This document shows positions 9,501-18,781 of a stretch of DNA of 64,000 bases, piece after piece; position 1 is the stretch's first letter, and each line of letters begins with the position of its first letter. The notes below the pieces were generated by a model. That model was not told the DNA's origin. It saw only the letters and a program-made list of their open reading frames with translations, and ran no database searches. A program made the position numbers and the translations under genes. Origin of the DNA: Chloroflexota bacterium (GTDB lineage: Bacteria > Chloroflexota > Anaerolineae > Anaerolineales > Villigracilaceae); NCBI GenBank assembly GCA_016234555.1, contig JACRBJ010000086.1:62001-126000 (forward strand). The letters are read 5' to 3'.

Positions 9501-12500
9501 CCACACTCTCCGCCTGGGACTTGGGCTATATCGGTCCGCAGGAAATGGTACTGCGTGTCCGCAATACGCTGGACAGCATGGATAAGCTCGAAACGCAGCG
9601 CGGGCATTTGCTCAACTGGTATGACACCCGCACACTAGCGCCGCTCTTCCCGCGCTATATCTCCACGGTGGACAACGGCAATCTTACCGCCTGTCTTGTC
9701 GCCCTGCGTCAGGGATGCCGCGACATTGCAAGGCAGCCCGTCGTCCGCTGGGACGGGTTGATCGATACACTCGACGTCCTGGATTCGGTTTTGCATCAGG
9801 CGAATTTGGGAAAGAACGCAAGGGAATTACATGATGCAAACTCCCTTTTGAGGAGGCAGGCGGAAAAACTGCACGAGGAAAAGGAATGCGATCCGCGCCT
9901 CCTGCATGGACTATTCCAGGAAAGTCGTCTGGAGTTGGAGACCCTGCTGGCGAAGTCGATCGAATCCTCGGCGGAACGCCTCGATGTGGATACCATCCAT
10001 CAGATCTCGGTTTGGGTCGAGCGGGTGCGCCATCACCTAGCGCAGATTCAACGGGACATCGAGACCTTTTGTCCCTGGTCGCTGACGCTGTTGCAGACGC
10101 CCAGCCTGTTCGCGCAGGAGAATCTCGATCCTGACCTTGCCGATGCGTGGGACGGGCTGAATGCCTGTTTTGTGTTCAAGCCGCCGCTGGAAGCCATCCC
10201 TTCCATCTGCGCCCAATCGCTGGCTGCGATTGAATCCTTGCGTCGCCTGCTCAAAGACGGGGAAGCCATTTCGTGGTGCGAAGCGTTTGCGGAACAACTT
10301 AAGCGCGCGCGGCACGAGTCCAACATCCTGCTGTATGATTTGGAAGCCATCCGCGCCCGCGCTGAAGTTTACGTTCAGGGAATGAATTTCAACTTCCTGT
10401 ACAACCCGCAGAGGAAGGTCTTCCACATCGGTTACAACGTGGATACCGGGCGGCTTGACTCGAGTTACTATGACCTTCTTGCTTCAGAGGCAAGGCTTAC
10501 CAGCCTGCTGGCGGTTGCCAAAGGCGACGTCCCGTTGAATCACTGGCTGCATCTTGCCCGTCCGATCACACAAGTGGGCGGGATGCGCGCCCTGCTTTCG
10601 TGGAGCGGGACGATGTTCGAATATCTCATGCCCGCCTTGTTGAGCAGGCATTATCCCGACACCCTGCTCGAACAAAGCTGCCGCGCCGCAGTCCGCTATC
10701 AAATCTCCTATGTAAAGGGCAGGGGCGCTCCGTGGGGCATCTCGGAATCGGGCTTCCATTTCTTCGACACCAACCAGGCTTATCAATATCGCGCCTTCGG
10801 CGTGCCAGGCTTGGGCTACAAACGCGGACTGGGCGACGATCTTGTGGTCACGCCTTACGCCTCGCTGCTTGCCCTGCCCTTCGAGCCGCAGGCGGTTTTG
10901 AAAAACCTCGAACAGTTCAAAAGGATCGACATGCTTGGCTTGTACGGCTTGTACGAGTCCGCCGATTTTACCGCTGACCGCCTCGGCACCGGGCAGGATT
11001 GCGCGGTTGTCCGCTCCTACATGGCGCATCATCAGGGGATGATTTTGCTTTCGCTGTGCAACTACTTGTGCAATAAAAGCATGATCCGCCGTTTTCACGC
11101 CGACCCCCGCATCGAGACGGTGGACCTCCTGCTTCAGGAAAAGACTCCCATTCGCGCGCCAGTCGAGAATCCACGCCCCAAGGAGATTGGCGTTGTTCAC
11201 CCGGTCCATGCCGCGCTTCCCCTGGCATCCTGGGAGGTCAAGCCCGGCGTTGCGTCTCCGCAGGTTCATTTCCTTTCCAATGGAGATTACAGCCTGTTGA
11301 TCGACTCCGCCGGCGGCGGGTTTGCCCGCTGGCATCAGGTCGACCTCACCCGCTGGCGCGCCGACTCCACACTGGATGAATACGGCTCGTGGATTTACAT
11401 CAAAGACCGTACGACGAATCAACTCTGGTCGGCGGGTCTGCAACCTGTCGCAGCGCAACCAGCCAGCCAGACGGTCAGGTTTTATCCCCACACGGTTGAA
11501 TTCATCCGCAAAGACGGCGATATCGCCACGCGCATGGAAATCGTCATCGCTCCCGAAGTGGATGTGGAAATCCGCCGCGTCACGCTGACCAATCACGGCG
11601 AATCGGAATGCGACCTGGAACTGACCAGTTATGCCGAGGTGATTCTCTCCCCCCAATCCGCCGACCAGCGTCACCCCGCGTACAACAAGCTCTTCATCGA
11701 AAGCGAATTCATCCCGGAGGGCAACATCCTTTTGTTCCGCCGCCGACCCCGCTCCGCAGATGAGAAGTCCGTCTATCTTGCCCATTTCGTTGTCAGCGAG
11801 CCTGTTATTGCCAGCGAGCGTAAATATTTCGAGATTGACGGCTATGAAACAGACCGCGACCGTTTTATCGGGCGCGGCAACACCCAGCGTGGTCCCGCCG
11901 CCCTGATGGCGGATTCCCGCCTCTCGAATTCCACCGCCACCCTCGATCCCATCCTTGCCCTGCGAGCGCGGATCATCGTTCCCGATTATGCGGCGCATCA
12001 ACTTGCCTTTGTGACCCTTGCCGCGCCCTCCCGCAGGGAAGCGCTCGAATTGGCGCGCCGCTTCAACCACTGGTATAGAATCAGAAAGACCTTCGACGAA
12101 GCGCGTATCAAAACGGAAGCGGAGTTGAACCAGCTCGAACTTTCCTCCAACCAACTGGAGTCGACCCAAAAACTTTTATCGGCGCTTTTGTATCCCGTCA
12201 TGGGGATGCGCGCCGACCCGTCGGTCATTGCCGCCAACACGCTCGGTCAATCGGGGTTGTGGCCCTTCGCCATTTCGGGCGATTATCCGATTCTGCTCGT
12301 GCGCATCAAAGGCGACGGCGGCGTGGATCTGCTGAATGATTTGTTCCGCGCCCACACGTACTGGCGCAGGCGCGGCTTGATGATCGACCTCGTCATTCTC
12401 AATGAGCAGGAGGACAGTTACGACCAGGGTTTTCAAGGCAAGATTTATCGTCTCCTCCTGCCAACCAACAGCGACGACTGGCTTGGGAAACGCGGCGGCG

Positions 12501-15094
12501 TCTTCATTTTGAAGGAAAGCCAGATGGCGGAGCGGGAACGGATTCTCATCGAGACGACTGCCCGCGTCATTCTGGATGAGGATGCGGGGACGCTGGCGAA
12601 TCAACTCCAGAAGCTTGACCGCGCTCCGATTCGACTTCCACGCGTCGTGCCGATTCTTCCCCCGCTCGAAGTGGATGACTCCTCCCAGGCTTTTGACTAC
12701 CCTTCGGATTTGCTCTTCGACAACGGGCTGGGCGGTTTTTCACCCGACGGACGCGAATACGTCATCTGCCTCGACAACGGACAGCAGACACCCGCGCCGT
12801 GGGTCAACGTGATTGCGAATCCCGAGTTTGGGTTTTTGGTCTCCGAAGCGGGCATGGGTTGCACGTGGTCGATCAACAGCGGCGAGAATAAACTCACGCC
12901 CTGGCGCAACGATCCCGTCTGTGACCCGCCCAGCGAAGCGATCTATCTGCGTGACGAGGACACCGGTCAGGTCTGGTCGCCCACGCCGCTTCCCGCCCGC
13001 GCCGATGCGCCCTACATCATCCGTCACGGCTTGGGGTACACCCGCTTCGAGCATCACAGTCATCACATCAGGCATGAGATGAAGGTATTTGCCGTGCCCG
13101 ATGCGCCCGTCAAGATTGTGCAATTGAAACTGGGCAATACCACCTCCCGCATGAGGCGCATCAACATCACCTATTATGCCGAATGGGTTTTGGGGGCCAC
13201 CCGCGAGAACATGGCGCATTACATCGTGCCTGAGTTTGAATCGGATCGCTTTGCCTTGCTGGCGCATAACCCGTACAACCAGGATTTTGGCGAACGGGTG
13301 GCGTTTCTGGCGGCGACGCGTGAACTACAAGGCTTGACCGCCGACCGCGCCGAATTCCTGGGTCCGCTTGGAAGTTATGCGCGCCCCGATGCGCTCGACC
13401 GCGTCGGGTTGACAGCCAGCGTGCAGGCTGGCGCCGACCCGTGCGCCGCGATCCAACTCCTGCTTTGGATTCCGCCGCATGAGGAGAAAGAGGTCACCTT
13501 CCTGCTTGGGCAGGGAGCTGACCGCGCCGACGCGCTCAGGCTGATTACCCATTATCAAAAACTGGAAAACGTCCAATTCGCATGGGACTCGCTCCAGAAG
13601 TTTTGGGACGACCACGCCGGCGGCGTCCAGATCAAAACACCCGATGCGGCAATGGACTTGCTCGTCAATCGCTGGCTGCCCTATCAGGCATTGTCCTGCC
13701 GCATTTGGGGACGGACCGCCTTTTATCAGTCTGGCGGTGCGTTTGGCTATCGCGACCAGCTTCAAGACGTGCTTGCCTTTGCGTACACCAGACCGGAGAT
13801 CACGCGCCGGCACATTCTCGACGCGGCGCGTCACCAATTCGAAGCGGGGGATGTCCTGCACTGGTGGCACCCGCCCGCCGACAAGGGCATCCGCGCCCGC
13901 ATCACGGATAATTTGCTCTGGCTTCCGTATGTCACCGCGCAATACATTCGGGCGACGGGTGACCATTCGATTTTAGATGAGTCGATTCCCTTCCTTGCCG
14001 CGGAGCCGCTGAACGATTGGGAGCATGAAAGATACGGTCAGTTCCCAATCGGTGAAACGGGCACATTGTATGAGCATTGCCGCCGCGCGCTTGCGAAAGG
14101 AACAACTGCCGGCAAACACGGCTTGCCCTTGATGGGAGCTGGTGACTGGAACGACGGCATGAACAGGGTCGGCGCGGGCGGCGAGGGCGAAAGCGTCTGG
14201 CTGGGCTGGTTCCTGTATGCGACCTTGATGAACTTTGCAAAGGTCGGCGCGGAGGAGGACGCCGCGAGTTATCGTGAGCAGGCGGAACAACTGCGGACTG
14301 CGCTTGAAGCTTCCACATGGGATGGGGCTTGGTACCGGCGCGCCTACTATGACAACGGCAAGCCGCTTGGCTCGGCTGAAAACCATGACTGCCAGATCGA
14401 TTCCATCAGCCAGTCATGGGCGGTGATTTCGGGCGCGGCTGACCCCGAACGAGCGCGCGCCGCGATGGAGTCGCTCAACCAACTCCTTGTCCGCCGCGAC
14501 GATGACCTGATCCTGCTGCTCAAGCCGCCGTTCGACCGCACGATCCACGACCCGGGCTATATCAAGGGCTACCAGCCGGGCATCCGCGAAAACGGCGGAC
14601 AATACACTCACGCCGCCATCTGGGCGATTTGGGCGTTTGCCGAACTTGGTCAGTGTGACCGCGTGGTGGAACTCTTTGACCTGATCAACCCCATTCATCA
14701 CAGCGACCTGCCCGACAAGTCCGCGCATTATCGCGTGGAACCCTATGTTATCGCGGCGGACATATGCAGCGCCTCATCCCACGCCGGCCGCGGCGGTTGG
14801 ACCTGGTACACCGGCTCAGCCAGTTGGATGTACCGCCTGGTTGTGGAAAAAATAATCGGTTTGCAAAAAGAGGGAAATCGTTTGAGGTTCAAGCCCTGCC
14901 TCCCCAAAGATTGGCGTGAGGTTGAAGTCCGCTATCGCTTTGGCGCGACGAGCTATCACATCCGCATCGAAGTTATAGAGGGCAAAGGAAGCTTGAGCTT
15001 GGACGGCAGGCTTCTCGACCTGGATTATGTCCCATTGGTCGATGACGGCGGCGAGCATCAGGTTCTCGTAAAAATGGAGACCAAAGTCACCTGA
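6569..15094 (+). CDS. Cyclic beta-1,2-glucan synthase (NdvB/Cgs type)
   Basis: 2841 residues, the usual length of NdvB/Cgs. These membrane enzymes build linear beta-1,2-glucan from UDP-glucose on a protein primer, then cyclise it. The order fits: an N-terminal soluble part; membrane helices near 345-390; a GT84 transferase with the DxD-type motif DADTTMPRD near residue 551 and a downstream R.HRWIRGDWQ-like motif; more membrane helices (about 725-915); a glycoamylase-like domain (around 1270-1480, GISESGFHFFDTN); and a C-terminal GH94 phosphorylase-like region with GAGDWNDGMN near residue 2524. The product is a periplasmic or exported osmoprotectant glucan in Proteobacteria. Its role here is inferred. 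It is coupled to the UspA gene upstream. Confidence 0.92.
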   Translation: MSTAMPTVIAEAEVAAQRAAQRNWLEELAVNLAQHSVIVQGGWKYSPLPARLRILEAFLLSAHRYFERGSRDETGISSTAEWALDNFYIIEQALRQVGEDIPPDFYSRLPGVNLDGLETTRIYALASTLAKAQGSRLEMEHIMTFVGAFQSVTPLQIGETWALAPMLRLSILETLMDMLARITHLEFSSAPAIAWAEAPVDRRSQPRDNDPSVVVNCILSLRMLATQNWNDFFESVSVVESILRSDPAGIYFRMDFDTRNRYRGVIEELALGSHLGEVEIAREALNLSENAAQPQGYHIGYFLIDRGRPQLEARIGYIAPYKNRLRQWLTHHPIRIYLGGITLLTVALCLASVWYSLHVGGTVWQILLVLLLTLLPASAVAVDMVNWLVVQLMPPRVSPRLDFQNGIPSDCGTMVVVPSLLKNDAELNSLLRQVENHYLGNADPNVRFALLTDFIDAPQKELPGEADLLQQAKDGIERLNQRYGGDGVRPFYFFHRERIWNPNEGCWMGWERKRGKLVEFNSLVSGKERKGFIIRCGDLSFLPLVRYVVTLDADTTMPRDCVRQLVGILAHPLNRAEFDPETGVLVSGYTVIQPRVQVRPSVANRSIFTRIYSGDVTLDLYSRAVSDVYQDLFGEGSYIGKGIYDVAAFERCLMNRVPDNALLSHDLFEGIHGRCGLATNITLYEDYPTHYLAYVKRLHRWIRGDWQLLPWLMLQVPHRVAGKIPNSLSTLDRWKITDNLRRSLVTPFMLFLILAGWFFLPGHALVWTALALSPFVFSILFGLIAALRAPRAEYPETRSRPVQQTLLRTLFEIVFLPYQSLIIIDAIATTLVRLTITRKRLLQWVTAAHTVSLFGRDLKIKVARREMRFALAFSLLLIMLGVFFHPELLLISLPFVIIWALSPDIAVWISKPFPRAGERITPQQKNSLRQLARSTWLYFEKFVGPDDHWLPPDHFQEEPLGLVAHRTSPTNIGLLMLSTLSAWDLGYIGPQEMVLRVRNTLDSMDKLETQRGHLLNWYDTRTLAPLFPRYISTVDNGNLTACLVALRQGCRDIARQPVVRWDGLIDTLDVLDSVLHQANLGKNARELHDANSLLRRQAEKLHEEKECDPRLLHGLFQESRLELETLLAKSIESSAERLDVDTIHQISVWVERVRHHLAQIQRDIETFCPWSLTLLQTPSLFAQENLDPDLADAWDGLNACFVFKPPLEAIPSICAQSLAAIESLRRLLKDGEAISWCEAFAEQLKRARHESNILLYDLEAIRARAEVYVQGMNFNFLYNPQRKVFHIGYNVDTGRLDSSYYDLLASEARLTSLLAVAKGDVPLNHWLHLARPITQVGGMRALLSWSGTMFEYLMPALLSRHYPDTLLEQSCRAAVRYQISYVKGRGAPWGISESGFHFFDTNQAYQYRAFGVPGLGYKRGLGDDLVVTPYASLLALPFEPQAVLKNLEQFKRIDMLGLYGLYESADFTADRLGTGQDCAVVRSYMAHHQGMILLSLCNYLCNKSMIRRFHADPRIETVDLLLQEKTPIRAPVENPRPKEIGVVHPVHAALPLASWEVKPGVASPQVHFLSNGDYSLLIDSAGGGFARWHQVDLTRWRADSTLDEYGSWIYIKDRTTNQLWSAGLQPVAAQPASQTVRFYPHTVEFIRKDGDIATRMEIVIAPEVDVEIRRVTLTNHGESECDLELTSYAEVILSPQSADQRHPAYNKLFIESEFIPEGNILLFRRRPRSADEKSVYLAHFVVSEPVIASERKYFEIDGYETDRDRFIGRGNTQRGPAALMADSRLSNSTATLDPILALRARIIVPDYAAHQLAFVTLAAPSRREALELARRFNHWYRIRKTFDEARIKTEAELNQLELSSNQLESTQKLLSALLYPVMGMRADPSVIAANTLGQSGLWPFAISGDYPILLVRIKGDGGVDLLNDLFRAHTYWRRRGLMIDLVILNEQEDSYDQGFQGKIYRLLLPTNSDDWLGKRGGVFILKESQMAERERILIETTARVILDEDAGTLANQLQKLDRAPIRLPRVVPILPPLEVDDSSQAFDYPSDLLFDNGLGGFSPDGREYVICLDNGQQTPAPWVNVIANPEFGFLVSEAGMGCTWSINSGENKLTPWRNDPVCDPPSEAIYLRDEDTGQVWSPTPLPARADAPYIIRHGLGYTRFEHHSHHIRHEMKVFAVPDAPVKIVQLKLGNTTSRMRRINITYYAEWVLGATRENMAHYIVPEFESDRFALLAHNPYNQDFGERVAFLAATRELQGLTADRAEFLGPLGSYARPDALDRVGLTASVQAGADPCAAIQLLLWIPPHEEKEVTFLLGQGADRADALRLITHYQKLENVQFAWDSLQKFWDDHAGGVQIKTPDAAMDLLVNRWLPYQALSCRIWGRTAFYQSGGAFGYRDQLQDVLAFAYTRPEITRRHILDAARHQFEAGDVLHWWHPPADKGIRARITDNLLWLPYVTAQYIRATGDHSILDESIPFLAAEPLNDWEHERYGQFPIGETGTLYEHCRRALAKGTTAGKHGLPLMGAGDWNDGMNRVGAGGEGESVWLGWFLYATLMNFAKVGAEEDAASYREQAEQLRTALEASTWDGAWYRRAYYDNGKPLGSAENHDCQIDSISQSWAVISGAADPERARAAMESLNQLLVRRDDDLILLLKPPFDRTIHDPGYIKGYQPGIRENGGQYTHAAIWAIWAFAELGQCDRVVELFDLINPIHHSDLPDKSAHYRVEPYVIAADICSASSHAGRGGWTWYTGSASWMYRLVVEKIIGLQKEGNRLRFKPCLPKDWREVEVRYRFGATSYHIRIEVIEGKGSLSLDGRLLDLDYVPLVDDGGEHQVLVKMETKVT

Positions 15095-15149
15095 CTTTGG
15101 AGGCGCTTTGTGGTTGGAGATTTTGCGTCCATCTGGTGGGCGGGAAAAG

Positions 15150-15164
15150 TATAATCCTCCCATG
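15150..15164 (+). promoter_or_regulatory. TATAAT box 6 nt before the PBP start (probable leaderless transcript)
   Basis: A perfect TATAAT (15150-15155) is followed by exactly six bases and ATG (15162). Transcription from it would begin at or within a base of the start codon, and there is no Shine-Dalgarno sequence. No good -35 is seen at normal distance. Confidence 0.5.
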
Positions 15165-17552
15165 CGTACCCTGCTGAAATCCAAGCTGTTCCGCTTTTTA
15201 CTTCCCGCTTTTCTCCTTTTTGCCGCCTTTCTCGTTTACCTTTTTTACGACCTTCCCTCCATCGACGACATCTCTCAGGGGTTGAACCAACCGAGCGTCA
15301 AGATCACCGACCGGGGCGGGCGACTGCTCTACGAGATTCTCCCCATCGAAGGAGGACGCAACGCCGCGCTGTCGGTTGAGAATCTTCCGCAGTGTATGAA
15401 GGATGCCACGGTTGCGGTGGAGGATAAAAGCTTTTACCAGAACCCCGGCGTGGACTTGGCTGGAATCGTCCGCGCGGCGTGGATCAACTTGCAGGGCGGG
15501 GAAACCCTCTCGGGCGGCAGCACCATCACCCAGCAGGTGGCGCGGACCCTGCTCCTCGCAGATGAAAAGTCCGAGCGCACCATCCGCCGCAAACTGCGTG
15601 AGACGGTTTTGGCGTGGCAGTTGACCCGCGCCTACTCGAAGGATGAAATCCTCGCCCTGTACCTGAATCAAATCTACTACGGCGGAATGGCGTATGGAAT
15701 CGAAGCCGCCTCGCAGACGTATTTCGGCAAGCCCGCTTCCGATTTGCTTTTGCCCGAATGTGCCCTGCTGGCGGGACTTCCACAAACGCCGGGCATTTAC
15801 AACCCGTTCACCAATCCCAATCTGGCGCTCGAACGTCAGCGGGTGGTGCTTGGGCTGATGGAAAACAATGGGTTCATCACCCCAGCCCAACGCGTGGATG
15901 CGGAGAATGCGCCGCTGAGTTACAACGCCGCGCCCTATCCCATCGAAGCGCCGCATTTCATCTGGATGGTCAAGGATCAACTTGACGAACTCTTTTCTTC
16001 GGGACAGTTGAACCCGTCGGAGAGTCTGGTCATCCGCACCACGCTTGATTTGAACATGCAGCATCTCGCCGAGGAGATCATCCAAAGGCGCATCGAGGCG
16101 TTCAAGCCCCGGCCCGGCGAACTCAACCGCAACGTCAACAACGCCGCGCTGGTGGCGATCCACCCGCAGACAGGGGAGGTGCTCGCTCTCGTCGGCAGCG
16201 CGGACTATTTCGATTCGTCCATTTATGGCGCGTTGAATATGGCGGTTGCGCGTAGGCAGTCTGGGTCGGCGTTCAAGCCCATCATCTATGCCGCTGCGCT
16301 TGACCCGCATCAGCCCCAGCCAATAACCGCCGCATCCACGTTGATGGATGTCTCGCACACGTTCACTACAAAAGACAACCAGCCTTACAAGCCGGTCAAC
16401 TACGACGGCAGGGCGCACGGTTTCGTCTCGGTGCGCGAGTCGCTGGCTTCGTCGCTGAACGTGCCAGCCGTCCTGACCCTGCAAAACGTCGGCATCGAAA
16501 AGGTGATCGCGCTTGCCAATCGGCTCGGCGTTCACTCGCTGGATGAGCCGCGAAATTACGACCTTTCGCTGGCGTTGGGCGGCGGACAAATGAGCCTGCT
16601 CGAACTCTCGCGGGCGTACGCGGCTTTGGCGAACGAAGGCAGGTACACAGGCACGGCGATCATTCTCGATATCCGCGATGTGGACGGGAATCTTTTGTAC
16701 GAGCCGGAGGAAATGTCCACCGTACAGGTGATCGACCCGCGTGTGGTGTGGCTGCTCTCCGACATTCTCAGCGACGACCAAGCCAGACAAACGGGGTTTG
16801 GTCTCAACAGTGTTTTGAAAATCGACCGCACCGCTGCCGTCAAAACGGGAACCACCACCAACTTCCACGACAACTGGACGGTTGGTTACACCCCCGATCT
16901 GCTGGTGGGTGTGTGGGTGGGCAACAGCAACTATCAAGCCATGCACAACGTCACGGGGCTGACGGGCGCGGCTCCCATTTGGGCGGAAGCCATGCGCTCC
17001 ATTTTGCAGGGACGTCCCGACAAGCCTTTCACCCAGCCCGATGGCTTGGTTCAATTTGAAGTCTGCGACCTTTCGGGCCTGCTTCCCACCGACGCCTGTC
17101 AGCACGCCAAAACCGAATGGTTCATTGCAGGCACACAGCCCACCACGCCCGATACCTTTTATCAATTTTCATCCACAGGCCAAGTTGTTCTGAATCTCCC
17201 CATCGAAGCGCGGGATTGGGCGAAGTCACAAGGTTTGCCCCTATTGGATGATGTGAACGCTGCTGGCGGATTAACTCTGACGTCGCCCACCGACAACGCC
17301 ATCTATAGAATCACCCCCGACCTTGACCTGAGTGCCCAACAGCTAGCCTTGTCCACGCTGACAGGGACTAACCTCACGCAAGTCACCTTCTTCGTAGACG
17401 GTGTTGCACTGGAAACCCTCTCCGCGCCGCCCACGTCGTGTCAAACCTGGTGGACGTTAGCTCTCGGCACGCATCAATTTTGGGCAGAAGGTGTGACGAC
17501 AAACGGCGAGATGGTGAAGAGTAATGTGGTGACGGTCACGGTGGTGGAGTAG
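15162..17552 (+). CDS. Class A penicillin-binding protein (PBP1C-like transglycosylase/transpeptidase)
   Basis: 796 residues. An N-terminal membrane anchor (FLLPAFLLFAAFLVYLFY) is followed by a GT51 glycosyltransferase with catalytic Glu at about residue 87 (VAVEDKSFY) and GGSTITQQVAR. The transpeptidase domain has Ser369 in SAFK, SSLN and KTGTT, the three active-site motifs. The C-terminal part (about 640-796) contains a PBP1C-like beta-rich extension. It polymerises and cross-links peptidoglycan outside the membrane. The frame extends to 15108, but the ATG at 15162 sits right before the anchor and right after a TATAAT. Confidence 0.9.
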   Translation: MRTLLKSKLFRFLLPAFLLFAAFLVYLFYDLPSIDDISQGLNQPSVKITDRGGRLLYEILPIEGGRNAALSVENLPQCMKDATVAVEDKSFYQNPGVDLAGIVRAAWINLQGGETLSGGSTITQQVARTLLLADEKSERTIRRKLRETVLAWQLTRAYSKDEILALYLNQIYYGGMAYGIEAASQTYFGKPASDLLLPECALLAGLPQTPGIYNPFTNPNLALERQRVVLGLMENNGFITPAQRVDAENAPLSYNAAPYPIEAPHFIWMVKDQLDELFSSGQLNPSESLVIRTTLDLNMQHLAEEIIQRRIEAFKPRPGELNRNVNNAALVAIHPQTGEVLALVGSADYFDSSIYGALNMAVARRQSGSAFKPIIYAAALDPHQPQPITAASTLMDVSHTFTTKDNQPYKPVNYDGRAHGFVSVRESLASSLNVPAVLTLQNVGIEKVIALANRLGVHSLDEPRNYDLSLALGGGQMSLLELSRAYAALANEGRYTGTAIILDIRDVDGNLLYEPEEMSTVQVIDPRVVWLLSDILSDDQARQTGFGLNSVLKIDRTAAVKTGTTTNFHDNWTVGYTPDLLVGVWVGNSNYQAMHNVTGLTGAAPIWAEAMRSILQGRPDKPFTQPDGLVQFEVCDLSGLLPTDACQHAKTEWFIAGTQPTTPDTFYQFSSTGQVVLNLPIEARDWAKSQGLPLLDDVNAAGGLTLTSPTDNAIYRITPDLDLSAQQLALSTLTGTNLTQVTFFVDGVALETLSAPPTSCQTWWTLALGTHQFWAEGVTTNGEMVKSNVVTVTVVE

Positions 17553-17620
17553 GGAAATTATCTATATTGCTTGGCTCCGAAAAATATAGGGCTAGCGCAA
17601 TATCGAGTTTCGTTTTATGC

Positions 17621-17656
17621 TTGCTATTAAATTGATAGTTGATATAAAGCAGGAGG
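17621..17656 (+). promoter_or_regulatory. Promoter and ribosome site of the Mrr-like gene
   Basis: TTGCTA (17621-17626), 16 bp, TATAAA (17643-17648), then AGGAGG (17651-17656) with ATG at 17666. The Shine-Dalgarno lies almost against the -10, so the ribosome site would sit near the very 5' end of the message. The intergenic DNA is visibly A/T-rich. Confidence 0.45.
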
Positions 17657-17665
17657 TAGCATTTT

Positions 17666-18676
17666 ATGCAATTCAAAGATGCGGCTTATGAAATTCTAAA
17701 ATCATCGGGTGTGCCACTGCATTACAACGTAATTACCGATAAAGCGGTTAAAGCAGGTTTGCTCGAAACAACAGGGCAAACTCCGCACGCCACGATGGGT
17801 GCTTTGCTCTATACCGATACCCTGAATGCTAATTCCCGTTTTCGACGCGGTGATCAAAAAGGCACTTTTGCTCTAAAAGCCACAGCACCTACTGGGATTG
17901 AACAGCAAATTGAAGCTATACAAAAGAAGGTTCGCCAGGATTTGCGCAAGCATTTATTGAATATGCCGCCACAAAAGTTTGAAGAATTGATTCGCTCTTT
18001 ACTAGAAGAGATGGGTTTTGAAGAAACTGAAACTACTCAGTATGTGAATGACAAAGGTGTTGACGTGCGCGGCATATTGAAAACGAATCAACTTACGACC
18101 ATGAAAGTTGTTATTCAAGCCAAGCGCTGGACAAATAACGTTGGTTCTGTTCCTGTTCGTAATTTACGCGGTTCACTGCGCATGGTTGATGGAGAGCAAG
18201 GAATTATTGTCACACCAAGCGACTTTACCCTCGACGCCAAAGCTGAGGCGCAATCTGAAGGCAAAATGCCAATTACGCTTATAAATGGAAACCAACTGAT
18301 TGAATTGTTATTTCAGTATAAAGTTGGTGTAAAGCAGGAAGAGCGCATTATCCATTCGATTGATACTGAATACTGGACAGAAGTTCTTGGGATTTCTTTG
18401 GAGGAGTCAGAAACAACCGAAATAAAGAAAATTGGCAAATCCAAGATTAAGTTTCCATTGGCTATTGAAGCCCACTATAAAGGAAAGTCCTTTACGGGGG
18501 AATTACTTGATACGCAAGGCAGTGTCCGCTGGAATGGACAAGATTACATCACGCCCTCAACCGCCGCCAAAGCTATTGCCACAGACTGGAAACAAGTTAA
18601 TGGGTGGAAGTTTTGGAAGTACGAAAATCCTGAATGCGAAGTATGGGAATATATTAGCAATCTGAGAGAAGACTAA
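17666..18676 (+). CDS. HARE-HTH / Mrr nuclease / RAMA fusion (predicted modification-dependent restriction enzyme)
   Basis: 336 residues, three parts. Residues 1-72 resemble the HARE winged helix (AAYEILKSSGVPLHYNVIT..A, then TMGALLYTD...RFRRGDQKGTFAL). Residues 95-200 are an Mrr-type PD-(D/E)xK nuclease with Glu107, Asp133 in KGVDVRG and Q151-A-K153. Residues 245-336 match the RAMA (restriction-enzyme/adenine-methylase-associated) domain: GELLDTQGSVRWNGQDY..PSTAAKA.....NGWKFWKY. HARE and RAMA are both proposed readers of modified DNA, so the likely job is cleavage of modified foreign DNA. No methyltransferase lies nearby, consistent with a stand-alone type IV-like enzyme. The gene is noticeably more A/T-rich than its neighbours, a sign of transfer. 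Confidence 0.82.
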   Translation: MQFKDAAYEILKSSGVPLHYNVITDKAVKAGLLETTGQTPHATMGALLYTDTLNANSRFRRGDQKGTFALKATAPTGIEQQIEAIQKKVRQDLRKHLLNMPPQKFEELIRSLLEEMGFEETETTQYVNDKGVDVRGILKTNQLTTMKVVIQAKRWTNNVGSVPVRNLRGSLRMVDGEQGIIVTPSDFTLDAKAEAQSEGKMPITLINGNQLIELLFQYKVGVKQEERIIHSIDTEYWTEVLGISLEESETTEIKKIGKSKIKFPLAIEAHYKGKSFTGELLDTQGSVRWNGQDYITPSTAAKAIATDWKQVNGWKFWKYENPECEVWEYISNLRED

Positions 18677-18781
18677 AATTCAATAAAAGATAATCGCAGG
18701 GAGAAAATTTAATGACAGTACCATTTGAAACCGATGGTATCTCCACTTCCTCCTGTCGAAATGGGACAGGGGGTACTTTCG

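Noticed and set aside
10484-12169. 561-codon open frame on the minus strand
   Set aside because: Antisense to the glucan synthase; no start context or motif.
15198-17165. 655-codon open frame on the minus strand
   Set aside because: Antisense to the penicillin-binding protein with its three active-site motifs. Low-complexity Arg/Gly/Val-rich translation.
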